Source: Sphingobium arseniciresistens
Lineage (GTDB): Bacteria; Pseudomonadota; Alphaproteobacteria; Sphingomonadales; Sphingomonadaceae
NCBI GenBank assembly: GCA_029167225.1
Contig: JARFNK010000021.1
Span: 1-64,000 of the forward strand
Reading direction: 5' to 3'
Length of the DNA stretch: 64,000 bases
Positions 1-8,792 of this stretch are shown piece by piece. Under the pieces are notes generated by a model. The model had not been told where the DNA came from and made no database searches. It worked only from the letters and a program-made list of their open reading frames with translations. Position 1 is the stretch's first letter. Each line of letters begins with the position of its first letter. The position numbers were made by a program, and so were the translations under genes.

Positions 1-68
1 AAATCATGGAAAACCGAAGGAAACCTGCGTCTCTCGCCGCCACGCTCGACATAAACTGCGACTGCAAA

Positions 69-106
69 GAATACGTTTAATGTGGAGCTCCACATTAGAC
101 ATATTC
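69..106. repeat. Near-perfect palindrome at the break point of the strawberry-notch gene
   Basis: Positions 78-97 read TAATGTGGAGCTCCACATTA, a perfect 20-bp palindrome. The symmetry extends imperfectly to 69-106, with 17 of 19 positions pairing. It supplies the TAA stop of the minus-strand helicase gene. On the plus strand it creates a mirror-image ending, so both strands read Glu-Tyr-Val-stop into the centre. The strawberry-notch protein should continue well beyond this point, so the palindrome sits exactly where the gene is cut. It could be the end of an insertion, a recombination site or an inverted-duplication junction. Bases 1-68 hold no gene I recognise. Confidence 0.75.
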
Positions 107-2620
107 ACGGGGTGAAAGCTCGATATCGAGATGAGCACGTTCATCCGCGGGCAGGTCGGCCAGCCGCCGGTCCAGCATCGCCTCGGCCGTCGTGACGAGT
201 TGGACGACCGCATGTCGCGCTTCGGCGACGTCCTGTTGGATCGCGGTCAGCATCGTCGGCAGCTTCATCGCGATCAGGAGCTGGCCGAAGAAGCGTTGCT
301 TGGCGCTCTCGAAGCGGGAGAGCGCCGCGCCCTTGGCCTGACCATTGAGCGACCGGCCGCTCATCCGGTCAACGACATTGGTTTCCTTGAGGACGTCATC
401 GAGGTTCTGGTGGATCAGCGCCCAAGCGTCGGCATATTCGTCATAAATGCGGATCTGCGTGGGCGTGAGTTCATGTTCGAGCGGGTCATATTCGACACCG
501 CGGAACGTGAGCGCGCGGGCGGTGTAGAGGCCAAGCGCTTTCAGATCGCGGGCAACGATCTCCATTGCCGCGATGCCGCCGCTGCCAAGCGCGGTCATAA
601 AGGCTTCGCGGGTTTCGAAGGATGATCCCTCTCCCCACAGCCCAAGGCGGCTCGCATAGCAGAGGTTGGCGGGGTCGGTTGCGCCCGTCGCGCTGTTATA
701 GAGGATGCAGGCGCGCGATAGAAGATTTTGGAGGCGGACGCCGGCCAATCCCTGCTCCGAGCCCTTCTGGGTACCGAATTTGGTCTCGGTGCCCGCCGCG
801 TTCGCCATCTCATGAGCTTCATCGAAGGCGATGACGCCATCGAAATCGGGGCCCAGCCAGGCGAGCACCTGCTGCAGGCGGGAGAGCGCATCGTCGCGCT
901 GGGATCGCAGGGTCGCGAAGGTGAGATAGAGGATGCCGCTGTCCATCGTGATCGACGTGCCGAAGAGAAAGGCGTCGAGCGGCTGGACATCGATGGCCAT
1001 GCCACCGAGCGCGGTCCAATCGCGACGGGCGTCTTCGAGCAAGGCGGCGCTCTTGGAAATCCAGACGGCACGACGTTGCCCACGGCACCAACGGTCCATG
1101 ATGCACGCAGCGATCTGCTGCCCCTTGCCGACGCCGGTGCCGTCGCCGACCATATAGCCCATGCGGTAGACATGGCCGGCGGCATTGGGCGTCAGCAGCG
1201 TGCCCGCATCATTGGGGACGTAGCGGCCAGGCAGGTCGCGCTCGAAGGCTTGGCCCGCATAGATGACGGTTTCGAGCTGGGCGTCCGAGAGGGCCGCGAC
1301 GGCGCGCGGCGGCAACATCGGGCGATAGGTCGGCACCGGTGGCAGGATCGACGCCATCGCGACGGACTCGACCAGTTGGTCCGGGTGCGGATTGGCCTGC
1401 TCGAAGACCATGCGGGAGAGCCGCCAAGGTATGTAAACACCGATCTGCTCGCCGGCGGGCGGCGGGGTCTCCAGCACCTCGTAGGTGAGCAGTTCGGGCT
1501 CGCCCGAGACGATCGGGCGCACGGGCGGCGCTATCTGGCGTGTCGGTTCGACCCTGGCAAACAGTCCGCCCACCCGGGCAGGAAGTGCCAGCCTCGGACT
1601 CGCAGACTGCGCCGGTTCGACCGGCTCGGGTGGCGTGGGTATATCGTCGAGGCGGGGCGGCACGTCGCGAGCGATCGCGAGGGCCTGGCGGATATCGTCG
1701 GCGACATGGCACTCGGATTCGCCGGTCCACCCCTTGTCGAAGACGAGCAGGCGGATCGAGATGGACGTGCCATGCTTCGCATAAGGCTGGCCGTTGATCG
1801 AGATCTCGAAGCGCGGCGGGACCAGGGCGCTGACCGTCTCATAGCCTTTGCTGCCGGTGCCGCCCCGAGCGAAAGCGGGCGACATGATCGCGACGCAGCG
1901 TCCTTGTGGGGAAAGGCGCAACAGCGCGGACCGGAGGTGACGCGCGCCGGCATGGCGGTCCTGCCCCCGGCCTTCACTGCGCGAGAAGGGAGGGTTGATG
2001 AGGACGACGCTCGGACGAATGGTCGGGTCGAGCAGGTCGTGAATGAATTCGGCATCGTGCCGGGTGACGCACTGGTCGAGCGCGAGCGACAGGAGATCGG
2101 CGCGTAGCGGGTCGCGCTCGTTGAGCAGGAGGCTGGCTCCGATCTGGCGGGCATGGACCGCGAGCATGCCGGTGCCCGCGGAGGGTTCGAGGACCGTGTC
2201 GGTATCGGTCAAGCGCGCGGCCTGCGCCGCGAGCCAGGCGAGTTGCAGCGGGGTCGAGAATTGCTGAAGCTCGACCTGCTTTTCGCTGCGATAGGTCTGG
2301 GTCGGTAGCCCGGATATCAGGCGGTCTCGCGCGGCGGCGGCCGCAGCAGGATCCGCATAATCGATGAGCCCTGCCGCCTGATCGAGGGCGAGCAGCACCT
2401 GCGCCGTTTCGAGCGCATCATAAGCGTCGCGCATCGACCAGTCACCCCAGGCGTCGGAGCCGCCGACGCGTTTTTGCATCAGGCTCTTGAGCATCTGGCG
2501 CGAAATGCTGCCGCCCTTGGCGAGGCGGTCGGCGAGAATGCGGGCGATATCGAAAAGCGCCGTGGCTTTGGCGCAGGGACGATCGGCCGCATCGGGTGCG
2601 GCGAAAAGCGAGAGTGTCAT
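95..2620 (-). CDS. Strawberry-notch-like helicase with N-terminal DNA methylase domain, C-terminally truncated
   Basis: Large ICE/plasmid maintenance protein combining a methyltransferase-like fold and a superfamily 2 NTPase. An AdoMet motif (EPSAGTGM) lies near residue 144 and a catalytic-type NPPF near residue 209. A Walker A (GDGTGVGKGQQ, Lys about 499) and a DEAH-type Walker B (FDEAHE, about 600) follow. Family members, as I know them, run to roughly 1,400 residues with a helicase C-terminal half. Here translation stops after LSPREYV at residue 841, inside a normally continuous region, so the protein probably lacks its second RecA-like domain. I chose the ATG at 2620 because GGAG lies about 10 nt upstream and the longer upstream reading is low-complexity. 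It is probably a non-functional remnant unless the rest lies past the palindrome. Confidence 0.8.
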   Translation of the reverse strand: MTLSLFAAPDAADRPCAKATALFDIARILADRLAKGGSISRQMLKSLMQKRVGGSDAWGDWSMRDAYDALETAQVLLALDQAAGLIDYADPAAAAAARDRLISGLPTQTYRSEKQVELQQFSTPLQLAWLAAQAARLTDTDTVLEPSAGTGMLAVHARQIGASLLLNERDPLRADLLSLALDQCVTRHDAEFIHDLLDPTIRPSVVLINPPFSRSEGRGQDRHAGARHLRSALLRLSPQGRCVAIMSPAFARGGTGSKGYETVSALVPPRFEISINGQPYAKHGTSISIRLLVFDKGWTGESECHVADDIRQALAIARDVPPRLDDIPTPPEPVEPAQSASPRLALPARVGGLFARVEPTRQIAPPVRPIVSGEPELLTYEVLETPPPAGEQIGVYIPWRLSRMVFEQANPHPDQLVESVAMASILPPVPTYRPMLPPRAVAALSDAQLETVIYAGQAFERDLPGRYVPNDAGTLLTPNAAGHVYRMGYMVGDGTGVGKGQQIAACIMDRWCRGQRRAVWISKSAALLEDARRDWTALGGMAIDVQPLDAFLFGTSITMDSGILYLTFATLRSQRDDALSRLQQVLAWLGPDFDGVIAFDEAHEMANAAGTETKFGTQKGSEQGLAGVRLQNLLSRACILYNSATGATDPANLCYASRLGLWGEGSSFETREAFMTALGSGGIAAMEIVARDLKALGLYTARALTFRGVEYDPLEHELTPTQIRIYDEYADAWALIHQNLDDVLKETNVVDRMSGRSLNGQAKGAALSRFESAKQRFFGQLLIAMKLPTMLTAIQQDVAEARHAVVQLVTTAEAMLDRRLADLPADERAHLDIELSPREYV

Positions 2621-3132
2621 GAGGATCTCCGGCGATGCGGCGAGAGCCAACCGCCCTCGCCTCGCCGGATTCCCTCCCCCTTCCCTCCTAAGGCTGTTCG
2701 CCGCGCGATATCGGCTTGTTGCGTGATCCGGGATTTCGGAGACTGCGTCGCAGGGCCATTCCCGCACGCGTGAAAACTTGCGCTTCATGGGTGCTCGCGC
2801 GTATTTTGACGCCCTCGGACTTGGAGGCGACGCGGTCACTGTATCGCGCGACTTCCGGGAAAGATGGATCGAAGCGCTCTGATTGGAACCCGCGGGATGA
2901 ATCTCCCTACCAAGTATCAGCCAAGTGTCGTTTCGGACCATGACGAGACGAAGCGTATGATGCTTCTGGCTATCGAGCTTTCTTCCGGCTCGAAGAGCGG
3001 GAACAATGGAAAGAAGCCCACTCTAGCGGACATGGATGAATATCAGGATTTCTGCCGGGCAGCCGATCGTTTCCCGGCACGAACGTCTCGAGCCTGACGA
3101 GCCGCCATCGGGTATTTGGTCGGCGATCAAGG
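2621..3132. other. Non-coding gap with purine-rich leader; no convincing gene
   Basis: This 512-bp stretch separates the helicase gene from the DpdA-like gene. Its left part is the leader of the helicase gene. A plus-strand reading at 2864-3097 (77 codons) has fairly protein-like composition but no Shine-Dalgarno sequence and no recognisable motif, so I do not call it a gene. No tRNA-like or repeat structure was seen. Confidence 0.4.
2665..2686 (-). promoter_or_regulatory. Shared purine-rich leader motif, copy 1
   Basis: On the minus strand this reads as a G/A-rich run, AGGGAAGGGGGAGGG followed by AATCCGG. It lies 45 nt before the helicase start codon. A nearly identical copy lies 49 nt before the ParB-like gene and a weaker one 45 nt before the primase-like gene. 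The constant spacing suggests a 5'-UTR or promoter element common to the three maintenance genes. Its mechanism is unknown. Confidence 0.55.
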
Positions 3133-4158
3133 CTATGACTTCGGCGTGGATCGTCGCCGTGCAGCGTTATAGATGTCGGCTGCCCATTGCTCGATCCATC
3201 CGGTCGTCATTGCGTCGTGGTCCAGGTCGCCGCTCTCGATCAGACCGCGAATTTGGGAACGCGCCTGAGCAATCGCGGCCTCCCAGGAGTCATATGATCG
3301 AACCGGGATGGGTGATGCATTCTCGGCGGGCAGGTGCCGAACGGGTTCGGACAGGCGCATGAGCTGCTGGCGTGTCCAGACCTCCATGTGCTCGGCCACC
3401 AGCGTATCGGATTTCGACACGCAGCGTCGGTAAGCGTCTCTGCGGGCTGCGATGCCATAGGCCTGACTGTCGATCGAGGCGATCCGCCCCTCAAACGCGG
3501 ACAGGTATTGAAGCGCGGAACCTTTCACTCCGAAGGCGTGGAGCCTGACGGCGGCTGGGAGGATGCGGTCCAGATGTTCTACGACCGCGACCAACCCTTC
3601 CGGTCCGCCGATCTCCCGGCGGCACATCGATCCGACACCCAATATGGCGCCGGGACGGATCGAGAGCCAGAGCGCGTCGACGCACCGTTCATAATCGTCC
3701 GGGCGCCGGCCTTGAAGGACCGGCATGAAGCGACTGAGCAGTCCGAGATCGGCGGCACGGTCGCGACAATCCCGGTTGGCACGGATCGTTCGCGAGATCC
3801 GGTCAAGCACCTCTTCCCTGTCCGAGGCGATCTCATGCTCGGTGCAATAATCGAGGCTTGCGATGCGGCGAAACGGGAATGCCTGAGCAAGACGGAAATA
3901 GTCGTCGATGCTCCACGGAAATCCCCGGTATCTGGCCATCGCCACGAAGCCGGCGCTGTCGAGGTCGAGCGAGGCCAATCCCTCTGCGTTGGCGAGCTGG
4001 GCCAATCGCCATCCGGTCCATTCTCGCCATCCTCGTCGACTGGACCAGGAAGAAAGGGCGTTGGCGGAGATCAGGGTGGGAAGTTGCAAGCGGCGGGCCC
4101 TGGCAAGGATGGGTCCCTCGTTCAGGTGGGGCAGCCCGATGACGATCTCGATGGGCAT
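3133..4158 (-). CDS. DpdA-like tRNA-guanine transglycosylase-family protein
   Basis: Probable TIM-barrel protein related to queuine tRNA-ribosyltransferase. DpdA relatives exchange a base for a 7-deazaguanine derivative in DNA. Family-like landmarks in order are ASLDYCTEHEI (the acidic/Cys stretch of the active-site region), a GVGSMCRR strand-loop, LHAFGVKG and SIDSQAYG near the end of the barrel. The CxCxxC zinc site of classical tRNA-guanine transglycosylases is absent, which fits a DNA-type or divergent member. I chose the ATG at 4158 because GAGG lies 5 nt upstream; another ATG lies 15 nt further out. It sits among element-maintenance genes, with no preQ0-pathway partners (queC/D/E-like) nearby. 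Substrate and DNA target are not deducible from sequence alone. Confidence 0.65.
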   Translation of the reverse strand: MPIEIVIGLPHLNEGPILARARRLQLPTLISANALSSWSSRRGWREWTGWRLAQLANAEGLASLDLDSAGFVAMARYRGFPWSIDDYFRLAQAFPFRRIASLDYCTEHEIASDREEVLDRISRTIRANRDCRDRAADLGLLSRFMPVLQGRRPDDYERCVDALWLSIRPGAILGVGSMCRREIGGPEGLVAVVEHLDRILPAAVRLHAFGVKGSALQYLSAFEGRIASIDSQAYGIAARRDAYRRCVSKSDTLVAEHMEVWTRQQLMRLSEPVRHLPAENASPIPVRSYDSWEAAIAQARSQIRGLIESGDLDHDAMTTGWIEQWAADIYNAARRRSTPKS

Positions 4159-4295
4159 GAAGGCCTCGATCATGAAGGAGGCAGAGGCAGGCGCGATCGG
4201 GCGCCGTCACGGAGCCGAGGCGTTCGGGACCGACCGTTCCGTTGTCGAGCGGGGGCGAGCAAGCCGGGGACAGCTTGCCTAGCGAACGCAATACG

Positions 4296-4490
4296 TCAGG
4301 ATTTCGGGTGGTTTGCACCCAAAGCGGCGCGCACGTGATTGGGATCGAAAGGGTCGAGCAGCTCGGCTTCGTGCACGGCTCCCCGGGCCGCAGAACGGCT
4401 GTTCCAGCGGAAATCGTCGTCTGGAATGAGGGTGCCGTCCGCCCGGCGGGCGATCCAGCCGCCCTCAGGGTCGCGCTCGACACGTTTCAT
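4296..4490 (-). CDS. Hypothetical 64-aa protein
   Basis: Small basic-to-acidic protein beginning MKRVERDPEGGW, with GAGGA about 9 nt before its ATG. It lies directly downstream of the ParB-like gene on the same strand, separated by about 67 nt, so it is probably co-transcribed with it. It has no signal peptide, no membrane segment and no motif I recognise. The composition (WIARRADGTLIPDDD, then PFDPNHVRAALG) looks like a folded small protein rather than an antisense shadow. Confidence 0.55.
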   Translation of the reverse strand: MKRVERDPEGGWIARRADGTLIPDDDFRWNSRSAARGAVHEAELLDPFDPNHVRAALGANHPKS

Positions 4491-4557
4491 CGCGCTGGTC
4501 CTCGCTAAGTTGAAAGATGGGGCCGCAGCGGCAGCCGCGGCCCCGAGTTTCGAAGCG

Positions 4558-6624
4558 TCAGGCCGCTTCGGGCAGCGGTTCAGCCTCGCCGTCGTCCGGT
4601 TCAGACACGTCGGCGGACGTGTCGTTGGCGGCCGGCGGCAGGTCGTCCCCGAACAGCTCCGGTTCGTCGTCGAAGCCTTCGGGGACGAACCGCATCGGCC
4701 CGGGAAGCCAGGCAAGCGCCCGGTCCTTGATCTCGGCTTCGCCGATGATCTGGCCGGCGAACAGCTTCTCGGCCGACGCTTCCAGGTCGAACTTGCGCGA
4801 GGCCGCATAACGGTTCCTCAGTTCGATCCCACCGACCGTCTCGAACAGCTTCAGCACCACAGCCTTATTGATGCGGTTGAAGAAGTTGCGCGCGGTCGGC
4901 CGCCACCAGGCCGCGACATCGATGCGGAGCTTGGCACCCAGATGGTTGATAAAGCTGGTCCCGCTCTGGCCGTCCGGGACGGCGTGAAGCGTCCGGGCGA
5001 TCGCCCAACCGAGCCAGCTGGCCCGGGCGCTATCGTCGAGCGCGCAGAAGGCATCGTAGCGCTCGTGGATCTCCTTGTGGTTGATCCAGCTCCGGTCGAG
5101 GGCTTCATCGAGCCGGCCCCAGGCTTCGGCCGCCGGGGTTTCGCTCTTGAAGCCGGCGACGCGGGGGGACGGTGCGTTGGCGCTCAGGTCGCTCGGCATG
5201 CTGCCGAAACCGAGCCGGGAGGCCTTGTCGACCATGATGAAGGTGCCGAGGTCGAGAGCGAAGTGCGGATCGTTGGCGACATGAAGCGCGAGCAGTTCGG
5301 TCTTCATCATCGCCAGTTCATCCTTGAGCTTCTGGCTGTAGCTCTCGCTCGGAGCCTCCACCGCATCGTCGGCCTCGGAGACCGGCTCCTCGACGGCACC
5401 CCCGGCTTCATCCGCCGAGTCCTCGTCCTCGCCGCCGGCAGCCGCATCGGGATCTTCCACGGGAGCCACGTAGAGCTGCTCATGAATGATGGGCTGGCCG
5501 TCCTTGCCGATCATGACATAGGCGATCGCGGAAGCCTTCTGCTTGGCCGAGACGATCACCGGCGTGTTGAGGATCTCGCCGATCTCTTCCTCGAGCGCCT
5601 CGACCCGCTCCGCCTGCTCCTCGGTGTAGCCGTCGGCTTCCTCGCCGAGTTCTTCGAGTTCGGTGAGTTCGGCGGCGATTTCCGTCCGGCGCGCTTCGGC
5701 CTCCGGTGTCAGAGCCGTCCTTTCGCCGACAATGCGCGTGAGCTGGTAGGTGTCCGTGTAGGGGATGGTGGTCGCCGTGACGACGCGCACCTCGGCGAAG
5801 CCTTCCCGTTCACGGATAGCGGACGCAGCCGTAGCGAGGGCTTCGTCGGCGAGCTTCTCGACCAGTCCGCCGTCGAGCCAGAGTTCGGTCAGCTCGTCGG
5901 TGTAGAGGTCGGCCGCGATTCGTCCGCCTGCGTCGAGATAGGTATCGCGGCCCACGAGGAGGGCTTTGGGATCGCCGCCTTTGTAGGTGCCGACGGCGAC
6001 GGCGCGGCGGATCTCGTTCGCATTGTGGCCGTAATAGCTGGCGCCCATCTGAGCGAACACCTTGGCCTGCCGGTCGCTGTCCGAGGTGTGGGCATAAGCC
6101 ATCGCGACATCGATGGTGATCTCGCCCTTCCGCAGCGCCTCGAAGACCGGCGCGGCCAGATTGGCGAGACGCAGGCGGCCATCGACGAAGCGCTCGGTCT
6201 TGCCGAACCGCTTGGCGACATCGATGGGCTTCTTCTTCTCGCGCTCGATGATGGATTGGAACGCGCGGCACTCATCGGCCGGATTCATGGGGAGCTGGAA
6301 GTAATTCTCCATCAGGCTCATCTCGATCGCGTCCTTGGCGGTCTTGGCGAGCAGGACGGGAACCATGAAGTCCTCGTCGAGCGTGCTCGCGGCGATATTG
6401 GTGTGGGTGCCGTCGAGCCGCCGGCCGCCGCCATAGATCTCGTACTTGCCCTTCTTGCTGTTGCGCGGGGCTCGGACGCCGATCAGGTTCTCAAGGATGA
6501 TCTTGGTTTCGCCGATATTGGCCGCAAGTTCGGCATCGGCCTCGGCATCACTCTGGGTGCGGACGTTGTTCGGCGACTTGTAGCAGTCGAGCGCACGCAC
6601 ATAGATGATTTCATGCTGTGTCAT
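4558..6624 (-). CDS. Large ParB/RepB/Spo0J-like DNA-binding protein (688 aa)
   Basis: Element-maintenance protein with a ParB-type N-terminal half. It has a ParB/sulfiredoxin-like fold with the nucleotide-binding-type motif GGGRRLDG near residues 66-73, then NPADECRAFQ and a helix-turn-helix around KPIDVAKRFGKTERFVDGRL. The central part is a highly acidic coiled segment (about residues 330-365) and a long acidic linker. The C-terminal 200 residues (WLGWAIARTLHAVP, MRFVPEGFDDEPELFG) are typical of the oversized ParB proteins of sphingomonad and rhizobial integrative elements. GGAGAA lies 6 nt before the ATG. No ParA is adjacent, so a role in transcriptional control or element replication is as likely as partition. 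Confidence 0.85.
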   Translation of the reverse strand: MTQHEIIYVRALDCYKSPNNVRTQSDAEADAELAANIGETKIILENLIGVRAPRNSKKGKYEIYGGGRRLDGTHTNIAASTLDEDFMVPVLLAKTAKDAIEMSLMENYFQLPMNPADECRAFQSIIEREKKKPIDVAKRFGKTERFVDGRLRLANLAAPVFEALRKGEITIDVAMAYAHTSDSDRQAKVFAQMGASYYGHNANEIRRAVAVGTYKGGDPKALLVGRDTYLDAGGRIAADLYTDELTELWLDGGLVEKLADEALATAASAIREREGFAEVRVVTATTIPYTDTYQLTRIVGERTALTPEAEARRTEIAAELTELEELGEEADGYTEEQAERVEALEEEIGEILNTPVIVSAKQKASAIAYVMIGKDGQPIIHEQLYVAPVEDPDAAAGGEDEDSADEAGGAVEEPVSEADDAVEAPSESYSQKLKDELAMMKTELLALHVANDPHFALDLGTFIMVDKASRLGFGSMPSDLSANAPSPRVAGFKSETPAAEAWGRLDEALDRSWINHKEIHERYDAFCALDDSARASWLGWAIARTLHAVPDGQSGTSFINHLGAKLRIDVAAWWRPTARNFFNRINKAVVLKLFETVGGIELRNRYAASRKFDLEASAEKLFAGQIIGEAEIKDRALAWLPGPMRFVPEGFDDEPELFGDDLPPAANDTSADVSEPDDGEAEPLPEAA

Positions 6625-6672
6625 TGCAGTTCTCCAGTGCGGAGCGACCTGACCACCAGACCGCTAACCGCA

Positions 6673-6694
6673 CCGGATCCCCTCCCCCTTCCCT
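6673..6694 (-). promoter_or_regulatory. Shared purine-rich leader motif, copy 2
   Basis: Almost identical to the element before the helicase gene (22 of 24 compared positions agree), 49 nt upstream of the ParB-like start codon. On the minus strand it reads GGGAAGGGGGAGGGGATCCGG-like. It is too far from the ATG to be the ribosome-binding site, which is the separate GGAGAA. Confidence 0.55.
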
Positions 6695-6790
6695 TCTTCC
6701 CGCCCGGCGGGACACAGTCTCCGGCCGAGGGTTGGACAGCATGGACAGTCCGATCAGTCTGGAAGGGCACTGTGCTCCCCGGTGCAGTGG

Positions 6791-7705
6791 TCAAGCGGCG
6801 ATACGCTCCGCTCGCCGTCGCGCCCGCAACCCCAGTTCCTCCATCAGCACATCGTTCCAATCATTCAGGCCTCGCCAGGGCCAGAGGGTTCTGATTAATC
6901 GACCCGGACGCGCATAGGTGTCGAGGGCCCGTTTCGCTGCCAGGCGACCGCCCTGATCGTTGTCGGGCAAGAGGATCAGTTGATCGACAAAATCGGGAAT
7001 GGCGACGCGCGCCAGCCGTTCATTCCCAAGTGTTGCCCAGACGGGAATATCGAGGAGGATCGCAGCCGACAGAGCGGTTTCGATCCCCTCTGCGAGACCA
7101 AGGCATCGCGTCGGTCGATAGAGGCGCACCGCCCCGGTAAGAGGGCGACCGAGGGTTAGCTTCGCTTTGCGCAGATCGGTGGCGAGCCAGGGTCCTGCGC
7201 GATCGAAGAAGCAGCGTTGGATCGCCGTAATGCCGGCATCATCGCGAACCGCGGCGATCAGCGCTGGCCTGAAGGAAACGCAGTGTTTCTTCCCCAGCGG
7301 GGTGCGCGGATGGTAACGCAGGGCCGCAGGCAGGTGGGTGATCCCTCGCGACGCCAGATAGGTCGCCACTAGCGTTTGCTGCGGCGTCCGGGTTTCGCCC
7401 CAGACGGCGAGCGCCCGCTCCAGGTTGATCGTGTCAGCGGGCGAAGGGGGGCGGACAATGGCGTCCTTGTCCACAGGAACATCGAGGTGCAGGCGGCGGA
7501 TTGCGCGCATGACCTCAAGACCGCTGCATCCGGCAAAGCATTTGAAGAGCAGACTGCGATCACCGACCCGCACCGACAGGCTCGGGCTCCGGTCATCATG
7601 AGCTGGGCAATGGCACATACCGCCCGAGGCGGTCCAGGTTCCGCCGAGTTTTCGGACGAGTTCAGCGGCGGCCGTTTCAAGATGGAGGTTTGAGATCTGG
7701 GTCAT
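6791..7705 (-). CDS. CHC2 zinc-finger/toprim primase-like protein
   Basis: Plasmid-type primase-related protein of about 304 residues. The N-terminal zinc-ribbon is visible as CHCPAHDDRSPSLS...FKCFAGC (about residues 31-60), the DnaG-type CHC2 finger. The toprim part shows the conserved acidic motif AEGIETALSA and, later, LILLPDNDQGG carrying the DxD metal site. It is likely to take part in priming or processing of element DNA during replication or transfer. The start at 7705 is the first Met that gives a family-like N-terminus (MTQISNLHLETAAAELV); the ribosome-binding site is weak. It shares the strand and leader motif of the ParB and helicase genes, suggesting co-regulation. Confidence 0.8.
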   Translation of the reverse strand: MTQISNLHLETAAAELVRKLGGTWTASGGMCHCPAHDDRSPSLSVRVGDRSLLFKCFAGCSGLEVMRAIRRLHLDVPVDKDAIVRPPSPADTINLERALAVWGETRTPQQTLVATYLASRGITHLPAALRYHPRTPLGKKHCVSFRPALIAAVRDDAGITAIQRCFFDRAGPWLATDLRKAKLTLGRPLTGAVRLYRPTRCLGLAEGIETALSAAILLDIPVWATLGNERLARVAIPDFVDQLILLPDNDQGGRLAAKRALDTYARPGRLIRTLWPWRGLNDWNDVLMEELGLRARRRAERIAA

Positions 7706-8220
7706 GGATAGTGTCCATTGAACGGACCCGATCAAGGGCCCCGCCCCTTGATCCCACTCCCCTCTCCGATCCTTATGGTTGGAGCGTCCAGCATCTCGCG
7801 CGGATAAGGCTCGATCAGTCCCGGCGTAGCTCGAAAACGACGGGACCGGCCCCGACAGATCGATTAAGGACAAAATGTTACAAGAACGCCGACTACGAAC
7901 TGTCATGCTGGGCATTCCACGAGCGGAGCATGGACATGATCACGCGACAGTCATCAGGCGAGACCATGATCGCAGCCTGGAATTGGAAGCCCGCGATACG
8001 GTACTGTCGCAGGCTTACCGTTTGTTTGTTCAGGTCTCTGATGTCACGGGCGATATTTAGTCAGAAGATAACCCGTCCGATTCGTGGGCAACATATGGCC
8101 TCTGCACCTTTGTTCAGGCGATGGTGCTATCGCCCAGTGATTATTTCTGCGTGTGTCAATGAGCATCGGCATCCTGCGCGACCGGATCTGTCCGCTCCAG
8201 CGCGGGCGAACAGGTGATCT
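7706..8220. other. Intergenic region between maintenance genes and lasso locus
   Basis: The 515-bp region lies between divergent genes: the primase-like gene leaves to the left and the MarR-like gene to the right. It should hold both promoters. A weaker purine-rich leader copy lies at 7750-7767. Short open frames here have no ribosome-binding site or protein-like composition. I see no RNA gene. Confidence 0.4.
7750..7767 (-). promoter_or_regulatory. Shared purine-rich leader motif, copy 3 (weaker)
   Basis: Minus strand GGAGAGGGGAGTGGGATC, 45 nt before the primase-like start codon. It resembles the copies before the ParB-like and helicase genes in sequence and in distance, although less exactly. 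Confidence 0.4.
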
Positions 8221-8616
8221 ATGTCATGCATGCTCCCCAGCGTCTTCGCGGCAATTGACCGGTGCGCCATGATCAGCTTGGCAGCACACGCACACCGCTT
8301 GATGGGGCAACAATTCGGTCGAGACCTATTTGCGCTTCCCGCGCTTGAGATGCTTTTCGATCTCTATGTAGGCAAGGATCGCAAGCCGCGTTCCTTGACG
8401 GGTCTTTGCACGGCGACGAATGCAAGCGAGCGTACAGCGCTCAGAATCATTCACAGGATGGTCAAGGGCGGATTGCTATCGCTCGCACCCGATCCTCAAG
8501 ACGCGCGCCGGATGAATGTGGAACTCTCATCGCAAGGGATTCAAATGCTGGACAGCTATTTTGATGGATTGGTCAGCTTGCTCGGGAGACCGGAACTCCT
8601 GGAGTCTCGACGGTGA
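8221..8616 (+). CDS. MarR-like winged-helix regulator
   Basis: A 131-aa protein with a winged-helix layout. LPALEMLFDLYVGKD leads into a helix-turn-helix around SLTGLCTATNASERTALRIIHRMVKGGLLS, followed by a wing (PDPQDARRMNVELSSQG). It is distantly MarR-like, with a short C-terminal dimerisation helix. AGGTGAT sits just before the ATG. It lies immediately upstream of the ECF sigma factor of the lasso locus on the same strand, so a role in controlling that locus is plausible but inferred only from position. Similar regulators occur beside sphingomonad sigma/FecR/TonB sets, to my knowledge. Confidence 0.7.
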   Translation: MSCMLPSVFAAIDRCAMISLAAHAHRLMGQQFGRDLFALPALEMLFDLYVGKDRKPRSLTGLCTATNASERTALRIIHRMVKGGLLSLAPDPQDARRMNVELSSQGIQMLDSYFDGLVSLLGRPELLESRR

Positions 8617-8792
8617 GCGGAGAGCCGGGACGCGAAATGGATTGCGCCTCTCGCCGTGGCTTGCATCCGACACGGATCTAATGCAGATTTCGAGAGCAGC
8701 GCGGATCATCAGGCCGGGGGCCGCCTGTAGGATTGACCTGGCGGGACATCATTGGCGCCCATCCATGACGGTTGGGATTGCACGTCTTACTT

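Noticed and set aside
1531-2154. Long open frames overlapping the helicase gene in other frames and on the other strand
   Set aside because: They are Arg/Ser/Pro-rich shadows typical of GC-rich coding DNA, with no motifs or ribosome-binding sites.
2864-3097. Plus-strand 77-codon frame in the gap after the helicase gene
   Set aside because: Protein-like composition but no ribosome-binding site, motif or operon context; left as a possibility inside the gap description.
4339-6894. An 851-codon plus-strand frame opposite the ParB-like gene
   Set aside because: It mirrors a well-supported ParB-like protein with helix-turn-helix and acidic coil; the plus-strand reading has no domain and arises from codon bias.
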